Source: a bacterium (GTDB lineage Bacteria; Hinthialibacterota; Hinthialibacteria; OLB16). From it: 64,000 bases of DNA. The stretch is taken from the NCBI GenBank assembly GCA_022072055.1, contig JAJVIK010000011.1:556597-620596 (forward strand), given 5' to 3'. Positions within the stretch are counted from its first letter, which is position 1; every line of letters begins with the position of its first letter. The notes beneath the pieces were generated by a model. It worked only from the letters and a program-made list of their open reading frames with translations, searched no databases and was not told the DNA's origin. A program made the translations under genes and the position numbers. Of this stretch, positions 16,301-24,181 are shown one piece after another.

Positions 16301-18878
16301 AAGAGCGCCGATTTCGGCCATGGTGGTCGATTCGAGCGGGACATGGGCGCTGGTCGGGGACCGAGAAGGAGCCCTTAGGGTGTGGGATCTTGTCGAGGGT
16401 GAATCAATCCGATCTCTTTCCGGAGTCGGAAGTCCTGTTCTCGCGGCCGCGATCACGTCCGACAATCGATGTGTTGCGGTGAGTCGGGAGGATGGTGCCA
16501 TTCAGGTTTGGGAAACCGCGACATGGAAGCTCAGCGAACCGATCTCAAATCTGAAGGGGAGGGCGACCTCGCTTGCGTTCCAACCTCGGACAAACTTCTT
16601 GGCGGTTGGGGTGACCGACACGGGACTCACACTATGGAACCTCCTTGGTGGAGAGTTGATCTGGTCGACGAGGAGCGGATCGGGCGAGGAGCCGGTGTGT
16701 ATGGACTGGAGCCGGGATGGGAAGCGCTTGGCAGCGGCTTTTTCCAGCCCTCAGCGCATGGATTCGCCCCATTACGCGAGAATCTACAGCGGTTCCACTG
16801 GCGAAGAAATCGCGGGTCTCCTTCAGAATGCGAGCGCCTCAGCCAGTTCGGTGAGGTTCAGCGCCGATGACGCCCTGCTCGGAGTAGGGGCAACCGATGG
16901 CGCCTTGACTGTGTGGGATCTTGCCGAAAAGAAACCTCTGTGGACTGTCCGATCAGGCTCTAAACCGATTCTTGCAATTGCTTTTCACTCGGGTGGAGGA
17001 CGCGTGATGACAGGGGGCGGGGACGGACTGACACGGAACTGGGAGGCTGGTTCCGGAACGCTCCTCCAAACATTTGCCGGACATACCGGCGATGTCTCCT
17101 TTGTTTCCGCGCTTCCCGGCTGTGAGACCGCGATCAGCGCGGGGACGGATGGGACCATTCGCCTCTGGTCGATTTGGGATGACAGAGACCCTGATCGGCT
17201 AAAGGGCCCATCCAGTGGGAATTCGGGCCTGGCGCTGAGTTCCGGAGGGGAAGTTCTTCTGGCGGCATTCTCAGGGCGCGAGTTCATGCGCGAGAAAACA
17301 GCCTTCGCATGGGATCCCTGGACCGGGAAGGAATCCCTCAAAATTGAGAGCGACGACCTGGGGACTATCTGCACGGCCCCCAATCCAAGATCGAATCGGC
17401 TGTATACCGGCGGCGCGGATTCGATTCTGCGCGTTTGGGAGACTCCCTCCATGAGGTTTCTCGAGGAGGCGCGGATCAGTCCGGAGGGAATCGACAGCAT
17501 AACAGATGATGTTCGCTGTCTTTCCATCTCCGGTGTGGGGGACAAGCTCTTGGCGGGACTTGCGGGCGGCAAGGTCTCGATCTGGCGGACCGCCCCGCTT
17601 CAAAAGTTGGCGGAAACGAAAGCTGTCTCGGAGGGTGAGAGACTCACCGCGCTGTCCTTTTCCGCGAACGCGGAGATTGTGGCCTATTCAAAGATCGCTC
17701 CGGGCCTTGCGGCGCCCGCTGAGATTCACTTCCTTGATGGCCAGACATTACAGTCCAACGGATTGCTCCGCACACAACAACCGGAGATTGACAGCCTTGC
17801 CTTCAGTCCGGATGGGACACTCCTCCTCGCCGGAGGAGCCGAGGGAGAAATCGAATGTTGGAAGGTCGAGGGCTTCCGACGACTCTTTTCTTTCGCTGGG
17901 CATTCCGACCGAGTCCGTGCACTCGCTTTCGCGTCCGACGGGACTCGTTTGTTTTCCGGTAGCAGTGACAAATCCCTTAAAGTCTGGGAGCTACTCGAGA
18001 ACGAAGCGCGAGAACTGGTGAGCTTTGAGGGAGCCCATTCCGGAGGAGTGACCCAGCTCGCGTATGATCCATCCAGCCGCCTCCTCGTCTCAGGCGGGAT
18101 GGAGGGGTCGGTTAATATCTGGCCCGCCTTCCCTTGGAGCCTTTCGGACTATCCGGGGGAGCGGGATCACTCATGGATCGATCGAAAGGAGACCTACAAG
18201 CGATCCTTCTGGAGGAAAAGGATTCCTCGCGCGCCGAAATCTATAGAGGCTCTTGAACCTCAGGATGAAACGCTTCCAAATCCCGAATCAAGATTCGAAA
18301 TGGAGGACGGGATTGAAAGTTGCACGGATACGGTGGTCCTCCTCAGGAAGGTTGATTTCTATCTCAGGGATACGGGGATTGTCTCCGAAGGGAGGACCGA
18401 CCGGGGGGCGCCGAGCTTCTTGCGGATTGATGAAGGCGCTCCGATCACGGATCCCAGTGTCCGCTGGTATGTCTGCTGGCCCGCATATAGCGCCGAACAC
18501 CCGTTACATGAACCCCGTCGCTACACCGACCGCTCCAAACAGAAGAACCGAGTCGTTCTCCGCAATGCTGCCACGGGAAGATTCCTGGCCATCGACGGTG
18601 GCGGGAGGGCATGGATGGTGGAGGGAGAAACGCGGAAGGGATTGAACTATATCTGGACCATCGTGCAGCGAGAAGCCTGGGAGGGACGATTCGGAGGACA
18701 TGACGCTGTCTATATTCGGACGGTCCGATATCCCACGGGGTATTTACGCGCGGACCCTTCACGGAAAAATGTGGAGGCTCCTGTTTCGTGTTCCCAATTC
18801 CTGCCGGGCGAGGTGGACACTCCCAGCTCGTATGACAGGTGGGAGCTGATGACAATTGCCGACGGGAGGGGTGAGTGA
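13380..18878 (+). CDS. CHAT caspase-like / cyclase-like / Ser-Thr kinase / WD40 / beta-trefoil-like signalling protein (module 2)
   Basis: A 1832-residue paralogue of the product of 1415-6868. The CHAT domain (~80-370) has His215 (HFSGHG) and Cys259 (NNACRCG), the same residue numbers as in module 1. A class III cyclase-like domain (~380-520) has RIGIHFGEVV and AGQILLSRPVFD and is better preserved than in module 1. The kinase (~595-865) has GSGAFGEVW, Lys625 (VFKF), Asp722 (IHRDVKPSN) and Asp746 (TDFGIGQ). A transmembrane helix (~885-908) is followed by WD40 blades (~935-1610). The C-terminus (~1650-1832) differs from module 1: repeated VVLRNAATGRFLAID and VYIRTVRYPTGYLRAD strands suggest a beta-trefoil (fascin/ricin-like) fold. 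Topology predicts CHAT, cyclase-like and kinase domains inside and WD40 plus trefoil outside. No signal peptide. A membrane receptor coupling an outside ligand to a kinase and caspase-like protease is the likely role. Confidence 0.86.
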   Translation: MPPSSDAGKIVLEVLREHGALLARCHETTDSASTLVSYEIQPIEEVAIREMADPIWEILNSAASRGCSTDHASQLQARGKSLFGLLLPEKTRQTLRNLAGGSLLFLLDEKVLQHPWELLHDGQDFLCCRFAVSRVVRTTFQPGKARRAPGRKPCELLLVTNPTGDLPLASEEGRILRDAMIREQRLGLEWYNSELSATVLLDLIPEFDAVHFSGHGTHDPGNPGENGWLCRTGFLSSQALREHAEKGKPFPTLVFNNACRCGEAEEWDGDSHGLCHGMASEFLRGGTRHYIGAIAGLTDHGGREFAVEFYRGAFSGRTIGESVRLARLNLRSHPSTNSLVWAQYVLYGDPEHCLFSTSRSPKASFFEAAPQQAGILTVLLVEVVGAQTLLEENGVVAADEALQPYREVFQEVLSGFDLGMEMGSLGHFYLFAFQRPSEAVLFALISLTRLRDRSHELTKGIDIRIGIHFGEVVIKRNGAGGSPPRMEGPAVRVAESILRMARAGQILLSRPVFDMARGILSSSDLRSLSPVAWLDHGAYRLSVRGEPIGVGEVGEKFYAPLVAPENSSIATRYISPDQESVLGWRPALNQPIPTSPAWTLVEKLGSGAFGEVWRADNNRETRVFKFCFREDRVRALKREATLFQLLKGAVGNHPRIVQVFEVYFEEPPYYIGLEDCGGVDLAHWLELSGGCERVPPEVRIEIVIQIAEALQAAHDAGVIHRDVKPSNVLVIGNLDRPESIQVKLTDFGIGQVVSRDYLASGLAGGFTETFMGTELATAAGNRIYMAPEILVGKPPSIRSDIYSLGIVLYQLLIGDMAQPLGADWSKRIEDPLLAEDLARCLASEPGDRFESAGQIAHSLRALETRRSEQLRFHAEEQKRRRRSRWMMVTLGAGALVSLLSLALGVGLWGERQARLETQRELYLSSIGLVQKSVQSRQFGRALELLSSCPESERNWEWGHLLYLCEQDVMRMENGRAPISAMVVDSSGTWALVGDREGALRVWDLVEGESIRSLSGVGSPVLAAAITSDNRCVAVSREDGAIQVWETATWKLSEPISNLKGRATSLAFQPRTNFLAVGVTDTGLTLWNLLGGELIWSTRSGSGEEPVCMDWSRDGKRLAAAFSSPQRMDSPHYARIYSGSTGEEIAGLLQNASASASSVRFSADDALLGVGATDGALTVWDLAEKKPLWTVRSGSKPILAIAFHSGGGRVMTGGGDGLTRNWEAGSGTLLQTFAGHTGDVSFVSALPGCETAISAGTDGTIRLWSIWDDRDPDRLKGPSSGNSGLALSSGGEVLLAAFSGREFMREKTAFAWDPWTGKESLKIESDDLGTICTAPNPRSNRLYTGGADSILRVWETPSMRFLEEARISPEGIDSITDDVRCLSISGVGDKLLAGLAGGKVSIWRTAPLQKLAETKAVSEGERLTALSFSANAEIVAYSKIAPGLAAPAEIHFLDGQTLQSNGLLRTQQPEIDSLAFSPDGTLLLAGGAEGEIECWKVEGFRRLFSFAGHSDRVRALAFASDGTRLFSGSSDKSLKVWELLENEARELVSFEGAHSGGVTQLAYDPSSRLLVSGGMEGSVNIWPAFPWSLSDYPGERDHSWIDRKETYKRSFWRKRIPRAPKSIEALEPQDETLPNPESRFEMEDGIESCTDTVVLLRKVDFYLRDTGIVSEGRTDRGAPSFLRIDEGAPITDPSVRWYVCWPAYSAEHPLHEPRRYTDRSKQKNRVVLRNAATGRFLAIDGGGRAWMVEGETRKGLNYIWTIVQREAWEGRFGGHDAVYIRTVRYPTGYLRADPSRKNVEAPVSCSQFLPGEVDTPSSYDRWELMTIADGRGE

Positions 18879-18952
18879 ATAGGGGGAGGCATTCTTGGGG
18901 GAGCTGGGATCAAAGAACGGGCGGCGTAAGAGTGAGACTTCTCCTACATTCT

Positions 18953-18968
18953 GGGGTTTATGAACCCC
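18953..18968. terminator. Short hairpin after the module 2 kinase gene
   Basis: GGGGTT-TATG-AACCCC is a perfect 6-base stem with a 4-base loop, 75 bases after the stop of the plus-strand gene and before the end of the convergent gene at 19121. No T tract follows. The rest of the 242-base gap shows nothing else. Confidence 0.3.
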
Positions 18969-19120
18969 TGCAGGCCACCGCGGCAGCGAAGGAGACTATC
19001 GATTTGGGGCGGATCTTCCGGGAAGACGAGTGCGCGGAGAGACGGCGATTTGATCTTATTGTTAATCCGTGCCATCCCCCACGGCCACTCGTGCAGTTCA
19101 AATCGCCTGACACCAGGAGC

Positions 19121-20251
19121 TCAATACTTGATGATGTAGTAAAGCGCCATATTGACCGGGCGCGTCTCAGGCCCCCCTTCCTTGTCCATGGCGGCGTCCC
19201 GCGCGTTCACGCCGGTTTCAGAGTCTGGGGGGATGTAGGTTGGCGCGGCGCAGGTTCCCGAACGAGTGGTTCCGATTCGGTGAATATGACCCCCTCTTCC
19301 ACCGGCTGTGGTGCCGGTGAAGTTCAGGCCCGGCCCATAGCCTCCGCCTCCCCATTCGCAGGAGACGGCCCCCCAGAGCAAATGATTGTGCGACTCGAAG
19401 GAATCCAACTGGATCTGACCGATAGTTCTAGGGGCCTCAGGGTCCCGGTCTGGAACGGAGGGACTTCGATCATCCAATCCTCGGATGAATACTCCCCGAA
19501 GATCCGGAACGCGGAACTTGGTCACAGGGTCCCCCGGCTGTGTGAACGAGCTTCCGATTGCCGCGAACAGAGCGGCGTAGGTCCCAACTTTATCGAGCAA
19601 GACGCCATCGCACAGGAGCCACCCCGTGGGGGGGGCAGACCCGCCGAAGGCAACGATTGTTCCCGCTGGAACCCCGTAGTGCGAGGGGGGTTGCCCACCA
19701 AGGTTGGCTGCATTGTCCGCGTTCACCGCGGTGGTGGCGCTGGTTGCGGTGACGGCATTCATCGCGTTGGTGGCCGTGGTGGCTGTCATGGCCGAGTCAG
19801 AAGTCGAAGCGTGGTCTGAGTTTGTGGCGTGATCGGAATAAAACGCATACGGGACGGAAAGCATGGGAATCCTTGGTCGCAGATCTTCTCCCACTGACAT
19901 TCCTTGGGTTTTCATGTTGACATTGAGGAAAACATCCTGGCTCGCAAAGATGGTCCTCGGCACTGCTCCTCCTTGTCCCCCCTGGCCGCCGATGAGAGTC
20001 GAGACGAAGCCTTGGTTGTTTGGAGTCACCGTGATCTGGTAGGAGTATCCATCGCCAAGAAGGGCGCCCCCATCCTCATCATCGTAGAACGAGAAGGTCA
20101 ATGTAACAGGCTGAGTGATCGGGTTGTTCCCTGTGGAATCCGTAAGTCGCCCTTGGTAATTGAGGATCGGCGGGCTGGAATGGCAGCACTGAATGAAGAG
20201 GGGCATGAGGAACACAAATGTGATGCCTGTTCGAAAAATCAAGGGGCCCAT
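19121..20251 (-). CDS. Secreted fibre-like protein with phage tail-collar domain
   Basis: A 376-residue protein: hydrophobic signal segment (~4-24), NYQGRL domain (~28-145; ILNYQGRLTDSTGNNPI, LIGGQGG, MKTQGMSVGE), Ala/Asn/Thr repeats (~150-195; ATNSDHASTSDSAMTATT) and a tail-collar domain (~205-376). The last has GTIVAFGG, GWLLCDG, YAALFAAIG, VPDLRGVFIRG, HNHLLWG and a C-terminal MALYYIIKY; His-rich collar motifs bind metals inside trimeric phage fibres. The ATG at 20251 was chosen because GGGAGG precedes it and it begins the signal peptide; an upstream in-frame ATG at 20326 would add 25 non-signal residues. It is a paralogue of the gene at 22171-23352, with which it shares the collar tip. 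Likely a trimeric surface appendage; no phage structural genes accompany it. Confidence 0.8.
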   Translation of the reverse strand: MGPLIFRTGITFVFLMPLFIQCCHSSPPILNYQGRLTDSTGNNPITQPVTLTFSFYDDEDGGALLGDGYSYQITVTPNNQGFVSTLIGGQGGQGGAVPRTIFASQDVFLNVNMKTQGMSVGEDLRPRIPMLSVPYAFYSDHATNSDHASTSDSAMTATTATNAMNAVTATSATTAVNADNAANLGGQPPSHYGVPAGTIVAFGGSAPPTGWLLCDGVLLDKVGTYAALFAAIGSSFTQPGDPVTKFRVPDLRGVFIRGLDDRSPSVPDRDPEAPRTIGQIQLDSFESHNHLLWGAVSCEWGGGGYGPGLNFTGTTAGGRGGHIHRIGTTRSGTCAAPTYIPPDSETGVNARDAAMDKEGGPETRPVNMALYYIIKY

Positions 20252-20812
20252 AATGCTATACCTCCCTACATTCCGCTTCGCCGGCCATTTACCCGATTTC
20301 GAGTGAGCGCCACGGCAAGAGCACACTCAAGAATCTGTTTCGGGCGAGTCGGGAGACTTCCGAATTCACGGCTCCCTCTGGCGGTCTGTCATCTGATACG
20401 GAAGACCACTGCGTTCCATTGCATGTGTTTTCAAGATTGGCTGCGGAGGGCATGGTGACATGACCAATCCCCGGTAGGCCATCACTCTTTCCGTGGCTCA
20501 GGTCTCTACACCAATCACTAGGTTCGGAACCCGCGTTTGTCGGCCAGAGCCGAGGTCGCGCAGAGAAGTGAGACATCGAGGCGGATTGTGCACCCAGCAA
20601 TCCGATCCGACGCAAAGCGCACCTGAGTCGGCCATAACCAGCTCACATTACTGGACTTACAATATGGGACAAAGAAATCTATCGGATTCTGTCTAATTCT
20701 GCAGGATTTCATCCTCGACCCCCGAAATATCCTGTGTATGACGGAGGTTGTTCTCGGGACTGGCCTTACAGGGTCCCATAAGTCCCTACCAGAGGAGGGT
20801 CACGCAGGAGAG
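20252..20812. other. Divergent intergenic region between two fibre-like genes
   Basis: No gene is recognised in these 561 bases; the short open frames on both strands have no ribosome site and no recognisable product. The promoters of the two flanking divergent fibre genes must lie here, but no clear -35/-10 pair or repeat was identified. Confidence 0.45.
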
Positions 20813-22063
20813 ATGAGGATTCGCATGTTGGGTCTCGTGCTTCTTAGTGTCGGGGTGGCATGTCTGTTCCCGGGAACCGCACACACCATTCCCGCCTTTT
20901 TCAACTACCAGGGACGGCTGGCGGACCCGGATGGCAACCCCAGAGCCAACGTTTCCGTGACAGTGACCTTTACTCTGAGAGACGCCGAATTTGGGGGCAC
21001 AGTGCTCGGCGGGTTCACGGACACGGATACGACGATTACAAACGACCAGGGATTCTTCTCGTCCCTGGTCGGGGATGTTGAGACAGGACAGGGGATACCG
21101 GATTCGATCTGGGCCGCGGACAATGTTTTCCTGGGTGTCTCGGTAAACGGAGAACAACTATCCCCAAACGTTCGGCTAGCTGCCACTCCCTATGCTTTTC
21201 GTTCGGCCGAAGCGGACCACGCCGCTAAAGCGGATGAGGCCACCCATGCCGATGACGCCGACCAGGCTGGCCATGCTGTCAGCGCGGACACTGCCACGAA
21301 CGCGGCTAACGCCATCCACGCGACAAGCGCGGCCGATGCGGACTTGTTGGATGGGCAAGATTCGACCTCATTTGCGCCAGTAACTCATCTCCATTCGGGC
21401 GAGAACATCACCACTGGGACGGTGGCGGATGCACGAATCGCGGCGAGCATCGCGCGAGATGACGAGGTTGTTCAGATCGTGAGGGACAACGATGGACCCG
21501 GTAGTGGCTTGGACGCGGACACGATTGACGGAATGGATAGCTCGCAGCTGGCCGTTCAAGACGGCTCAGTCACGACACAGAAGATTGCGGATTTGGCGGT
21601 GACCACGAGTAAACTCGCCAATGGCTCAGTCACTCAGGCTAAACGAGGGGCCGTGCCCTATTCGTCGACGCAGTTCTCTCAATTCACGGGAGCGAACACG
21701 AACACTTGGACCCCCGTTCCGGGCGCAAGCACAACGATCAATGTGACGGGTGGCCGTCCCGTGCTTCTGACGTTGAACCAGGGCTGGGTGAACACGGGAA
21801 CTGGCACGGGGAACCAATCCCGAATGCAGTTCCGATACTTGAGAGACGGATCTGAGGTTGTCCAATTCAGCTTCGCCGGGAGGACAGCGTCCGATGACGC
21901 TGGCGGCATCGACCTGCCTGGTGGCGCTTTTACCGCCTTTGACCTGAATCCGCCCGCTGGGTCCCACACCTACGCCATTGAGGTTCGACGGCATTCCTCT
22001 TCAACGGGAGGGGCGGGTGCGAACATTGATGTTTCCGGTCAGATCTTGGCAATTGAGCTCTAA
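20813..22063 (+). CDS. Secreted fibre-like protein with C1q-like beta tip
   Basis: A 416-residue protein. The ATG at 20813 follows GCAGGAGAG and opens a signal peptide (MRIRMLGLVLLSVG..AHT). The NYQGRL domain (~26-130; FNYQGRLADPDGN, GFFSSLVGD) is the most diverged of the five in the window. An Ala/Asp repeat region (~138-185; KADEATHADDADQAGHAVS) leads into a DADLLDGQDS motif of a kind common in fibre-type proteins. A short helical/turn section follows (~220-290; DGSVTTQKIADLAV), then a C-terminal beta domain (~295-416; NTWTPVPG, MQFRYLRDG, HTYAIEVRR, SGQILAIEL) resembling a C1q/TNF-type jelly roll. No S74 or collar domain. Likely a trimeric exported fibre whose tip binds a ligand; the tip assignment is tentative. 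Confidence 0.72.
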   Translation: MRIRMLGLVLLSVGVACLFPGTAHTIPAFFNYQGRLADPDGNPRANVSVTVTFTLRDAEFGGTVLGGFTDTDTTITNDQGFFSSLVGDVETGQGIPDSIWAADNVFLGVSVNGEQLSPNVRLAATPYAFRSAEADHAAKADEATHADDADQAGHAVSADTATNAANAIHATSAADADLLDGQDSTSFAPVTHLHSGENITTGTVADARIAASIARDDEVVQIVRDNDGPGSGLDADTIDGMDSSQLAVQDGSVTTQKIADLAVTTSKLANGSVTQAKRGAVPYSSTQFSQFTGANTNTWTPVPGASTTINVTGGRPVLLTLNQGWVNTGTGTGNQSRMQFRYLRDGSEVVQFSFAGRTASDDAGGIDLPGGAFTAFDLNPPAGSHTYAIEVRRHSSSTGGAGANIDVSGQILAIEL

Positions 22064-22134
22064 CGAAACCGTCACGCCAGCTGGCGATGGGGATCCGTCT
22101 CAACTCTACTCTTGTGGGGTTCCAGGCGCGGGGG

Positions 22135-22157
22135 GCGGGGCGAGTGGCTCGCCCCGC
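22135..22157. terminator. Strong GC-rich hairpin between convergent fibre genes
   Basis: GCGGGGCGAG (22135-22144), loop TGG, CTCGCCCCGC (22148-22157): a perfect 10-base stem in the 107-base convergent gap. Its position between two stop codons fits a bidirectional terminator, although neither side has a good T tract. Confidence 0.6.
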
Positions 22158-22170
22158 TCACCAATACCCA

Positions 22171-23352
22171 TCACGGTTTGATAATAAAGTGAACCGCCGC
22201 GTTCTTCGCCTTTGTCTCGGTTGAGAAACGCGCTTCGGTGTAGGGCCATTGAGGATTCTCCCCACTTTGAATACCCGGCCCCATATTGTACGGGTGCATT
22301 CCCCAGGCGTGGTTCTGTTCTCCCACAATACCACCCCTAGATGCGATTGGACTGGCGTTGGGTGAGTTCGTCGTCACGCCCAGTTGATGCCGATGCCATT
22401 GCAGAGTATCCCACTCCCATGTTCCCACCTGGTCTCCTTGGTTTCCGCCATAACGTATGTTCGCCCGGCTATTCCTGTCGGGGTTGCGCGCGTCATCTCC
22501 CCCCACTCCTCTGAGGAAGAACCCTCGCAGATCCGGGAGACTGAACGTGTCTGGATCGGTGTCCTCCGGGGTGTTTTCACCGTGCCCCCAGGAGTTGCCG
22601 ATTGCCGCAAAGAGAGCAGGATAGACAGAGGCTCTCACTGTCGAACCATCACACAACAGCCATCCCGCGGGGGGGGTGTCGCCGCCAAACGCCACGATGG
22701 TACCGGGCGGAACCCCGTAGAATGAGGGCGCCTGCCCCCCAAGGTTCAGAGCGTTGTTAGCGGTGGTGGCAGTATTGGCCATCGACGCGGTGGTGGCAGT
22801 TGTTGAGTTATCTGCCGAGATTGCATGAACGGCGTTGGTCGCGTTGACAGCGGTAGTCGCGTTTGTTGCGCTAGTCGCTGTGCTCGCGTGGGTGGCGTTG
22901 TCCGCAAGGACCGCATGCGATGCCTCCGCCGCGTTATCGCTGTAGAACGAGTACGGGACCGACTCAAGGAGGATCCGTGGGGACAAGTCTTCCCCTGTGA
23001 CCATTCCTTGAGTCCTGACATTTACGTTCAGATAGACTGTATCCGAGGAGAAAATTCCCTTTGGAATGCTTCCGCCGTTTCCGGATGAGCCGCCGATCAA
23101 GACGGAAACAAACCCTTGACTGTTCGGGGTGGCAACGACTTCGTAGACGTAATTCGGGCCAAGCGGCGTGCCCCCCGTCGCCGTGCCGAAAAAGCTGAAC
23201 TTGAGTGTTACCGCCGAGACGATCGGATTGTTCCCCGACCCATCGGTTAGGCGCCCCTGGTAGTTGATGATGGGGGGCGCGGCGAACACTTGCCCGGCCG
23301 CGAACAGGGTCACGATGAAGACTGGAGTGGTTTTAGGGTGCCTTCTCATCAT
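22171..23352 (-). CDS. Secreted fibre-like protein with phage tail-collar domain
   Basis: A 393-residue protein with a signal peptide (MMRRHPKTTP..GQVFA), NYQGRL domain (~25-140; INYQGRLTDGSGNNPI, LIGGSSG, IFSSDTVYLNVNV), an Ala/Asn/Thr repeat region (~145-205) and a tail-collar domain (~210-393; GTIVAFGG, GWLLCDG, YPALFAAIG, LPDLRGFFLRG, WHRHQLG, AVHFIIKP). The start at 23352 sits 12 bases after AAGGAGG, the same spacing and ATGATG start as the S74 gene at 9603; an in-frame ATG at 23364 abuts the ribosome site directly and is unlikely. Its N-terminal half is very close to the S74 protein at the nucleotide level (ESVPYSFYSDNAAEASHAV is identical), which points to recent duplication or gene conversion, while its C-terminal half matches the 19121-20251 product. 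Confidence 0.8.
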   Translation of the reverse strand: MMRRHPKTTPVFIVTLFAAGQVFAAPPIINYQGRLTDGSGNNPIVSAVTLKFSFFGTATGGTPLGPNYVYEVVATPNSQGFVSVLIGGSSGNGGSIPKGIFSSDTVYLNVNVRTQGMVTGEDLSPRILLESVPYSFYSDNAAEASHAVLADNATHASTATSATNATTAVNATNAVHAISADNSTTATTASMANTATTANNALNLGGQAPSFYGVPPGTIVAFGGDTPPAGWLLCDGSTVRASVYPALFAAIGNSWGHGENTPEDTDPDTFSLPDLRGFFLRGVGGDDARNPDRNSRANIRYGGNQGDQVGTWEWDTLQWHRHQLGVTTNSPNASPIASRGGIVGEQNHAWGMHPYNMGPGIQSGENPQWPYTEARFSTETKAKNAAVHFIIKP

Positions 23353-24181
23353 CAGCTTGCTCATCCTCCTTGCTGGTTTTGGCCACAGATCTCACAACCC
23401 AAGCGGACCGATAAGAACGGTCTCAAACACCTCTCGCCGGGTCGTCATTTGGGAACCGCTCCACGTATGCCCCGAGGACTTGTGTTTGGCCTGCGGAAGC
23501 TTCGGCTCCTCGAAGGCACTCATTCCCCCTTCTACTGGCTTGTGTTGAGGAATGGAGCACTCGACTCAGACCACGCTCAGGCTCTTCTGATTACGTGGTA
23601 CGAACGGGGATTCCGCATGGCTACAGAATTCTTCAAGTGTTGACATCTGAGTAAGTTACGGAAAGCGGTTGTCCCCGGGGCCCCACAGTGCGTGGTCAGA
23701 CTTCCGGACGACCGGGAATCCAGGGGCCATTGATCGACGGCGCCCCGAATGGGGGTATCCCCTGCGTTTGAGACCGTTGAGGGGAAGACCCATCAGTCCC
23801 TGGAAAACCTTCACGGCATATCGGAGATCTCATGCATACCTTGCGAGACCGGGGTGTGGGTGGTTTGCTCTTCAGTTGAGCAACCGGTTGAGATTACAGG
23901 ACATAAGAAATTCTTGAAGTAACCGTGCATCTTTTTGCGTATCACCAATTAAGCGAAGGGGGCCGTGTATCCCTGAGCGAACCGGCAGGCGAAACGACAT
24001 TCCGAGCAAGGGCATGCGAGTCGCGCCGGGCGCGGGGAGCCGATTGAACAGGGTTAGCGGTTCGATCCGATGGTGGGTTGGAATTCGGTGGTCCCCGCGT
24101 TGTCTTGCGAAATAGTGATCACCCCTGACCCATGGGTCCTCGGGCGGTTGCGAAGAAACCACAAGGAGGTCTGTTCAATCC
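23353..24181. other. Divergent intergenic region between two fibre-like genes
   Basis: No gene is recognised in this 829-base stretch. The small open frames are not supported by ribosome sites or recognisable products. It includes the ribosome site of the minus-strand gene next to 23365, the palindrome at 24127-24138 and the AAGGAGGT site of the plus-strand gene (about 24167-24174). Confidence 0.45.
24127..24138. promoter_or_regulatory. Perfect 12-base palindrome upstream of a fibre-like gene
   Basis: GACCCATGGGTC is fully palindromic and lies 43 bases before the ATG at 24182. It may be an operator; it does not recur upstream of the other fibre-like genes. Confidence 0.3.

Noticed and set aside
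23353-24181. Structured RNA or tRNA-like element suggested by GGTTCGATCC near 24057
   Set aside because: The flanking sequence does not fold into a cloverleaf: no acceptor or anticodon arm is found at the right distances.
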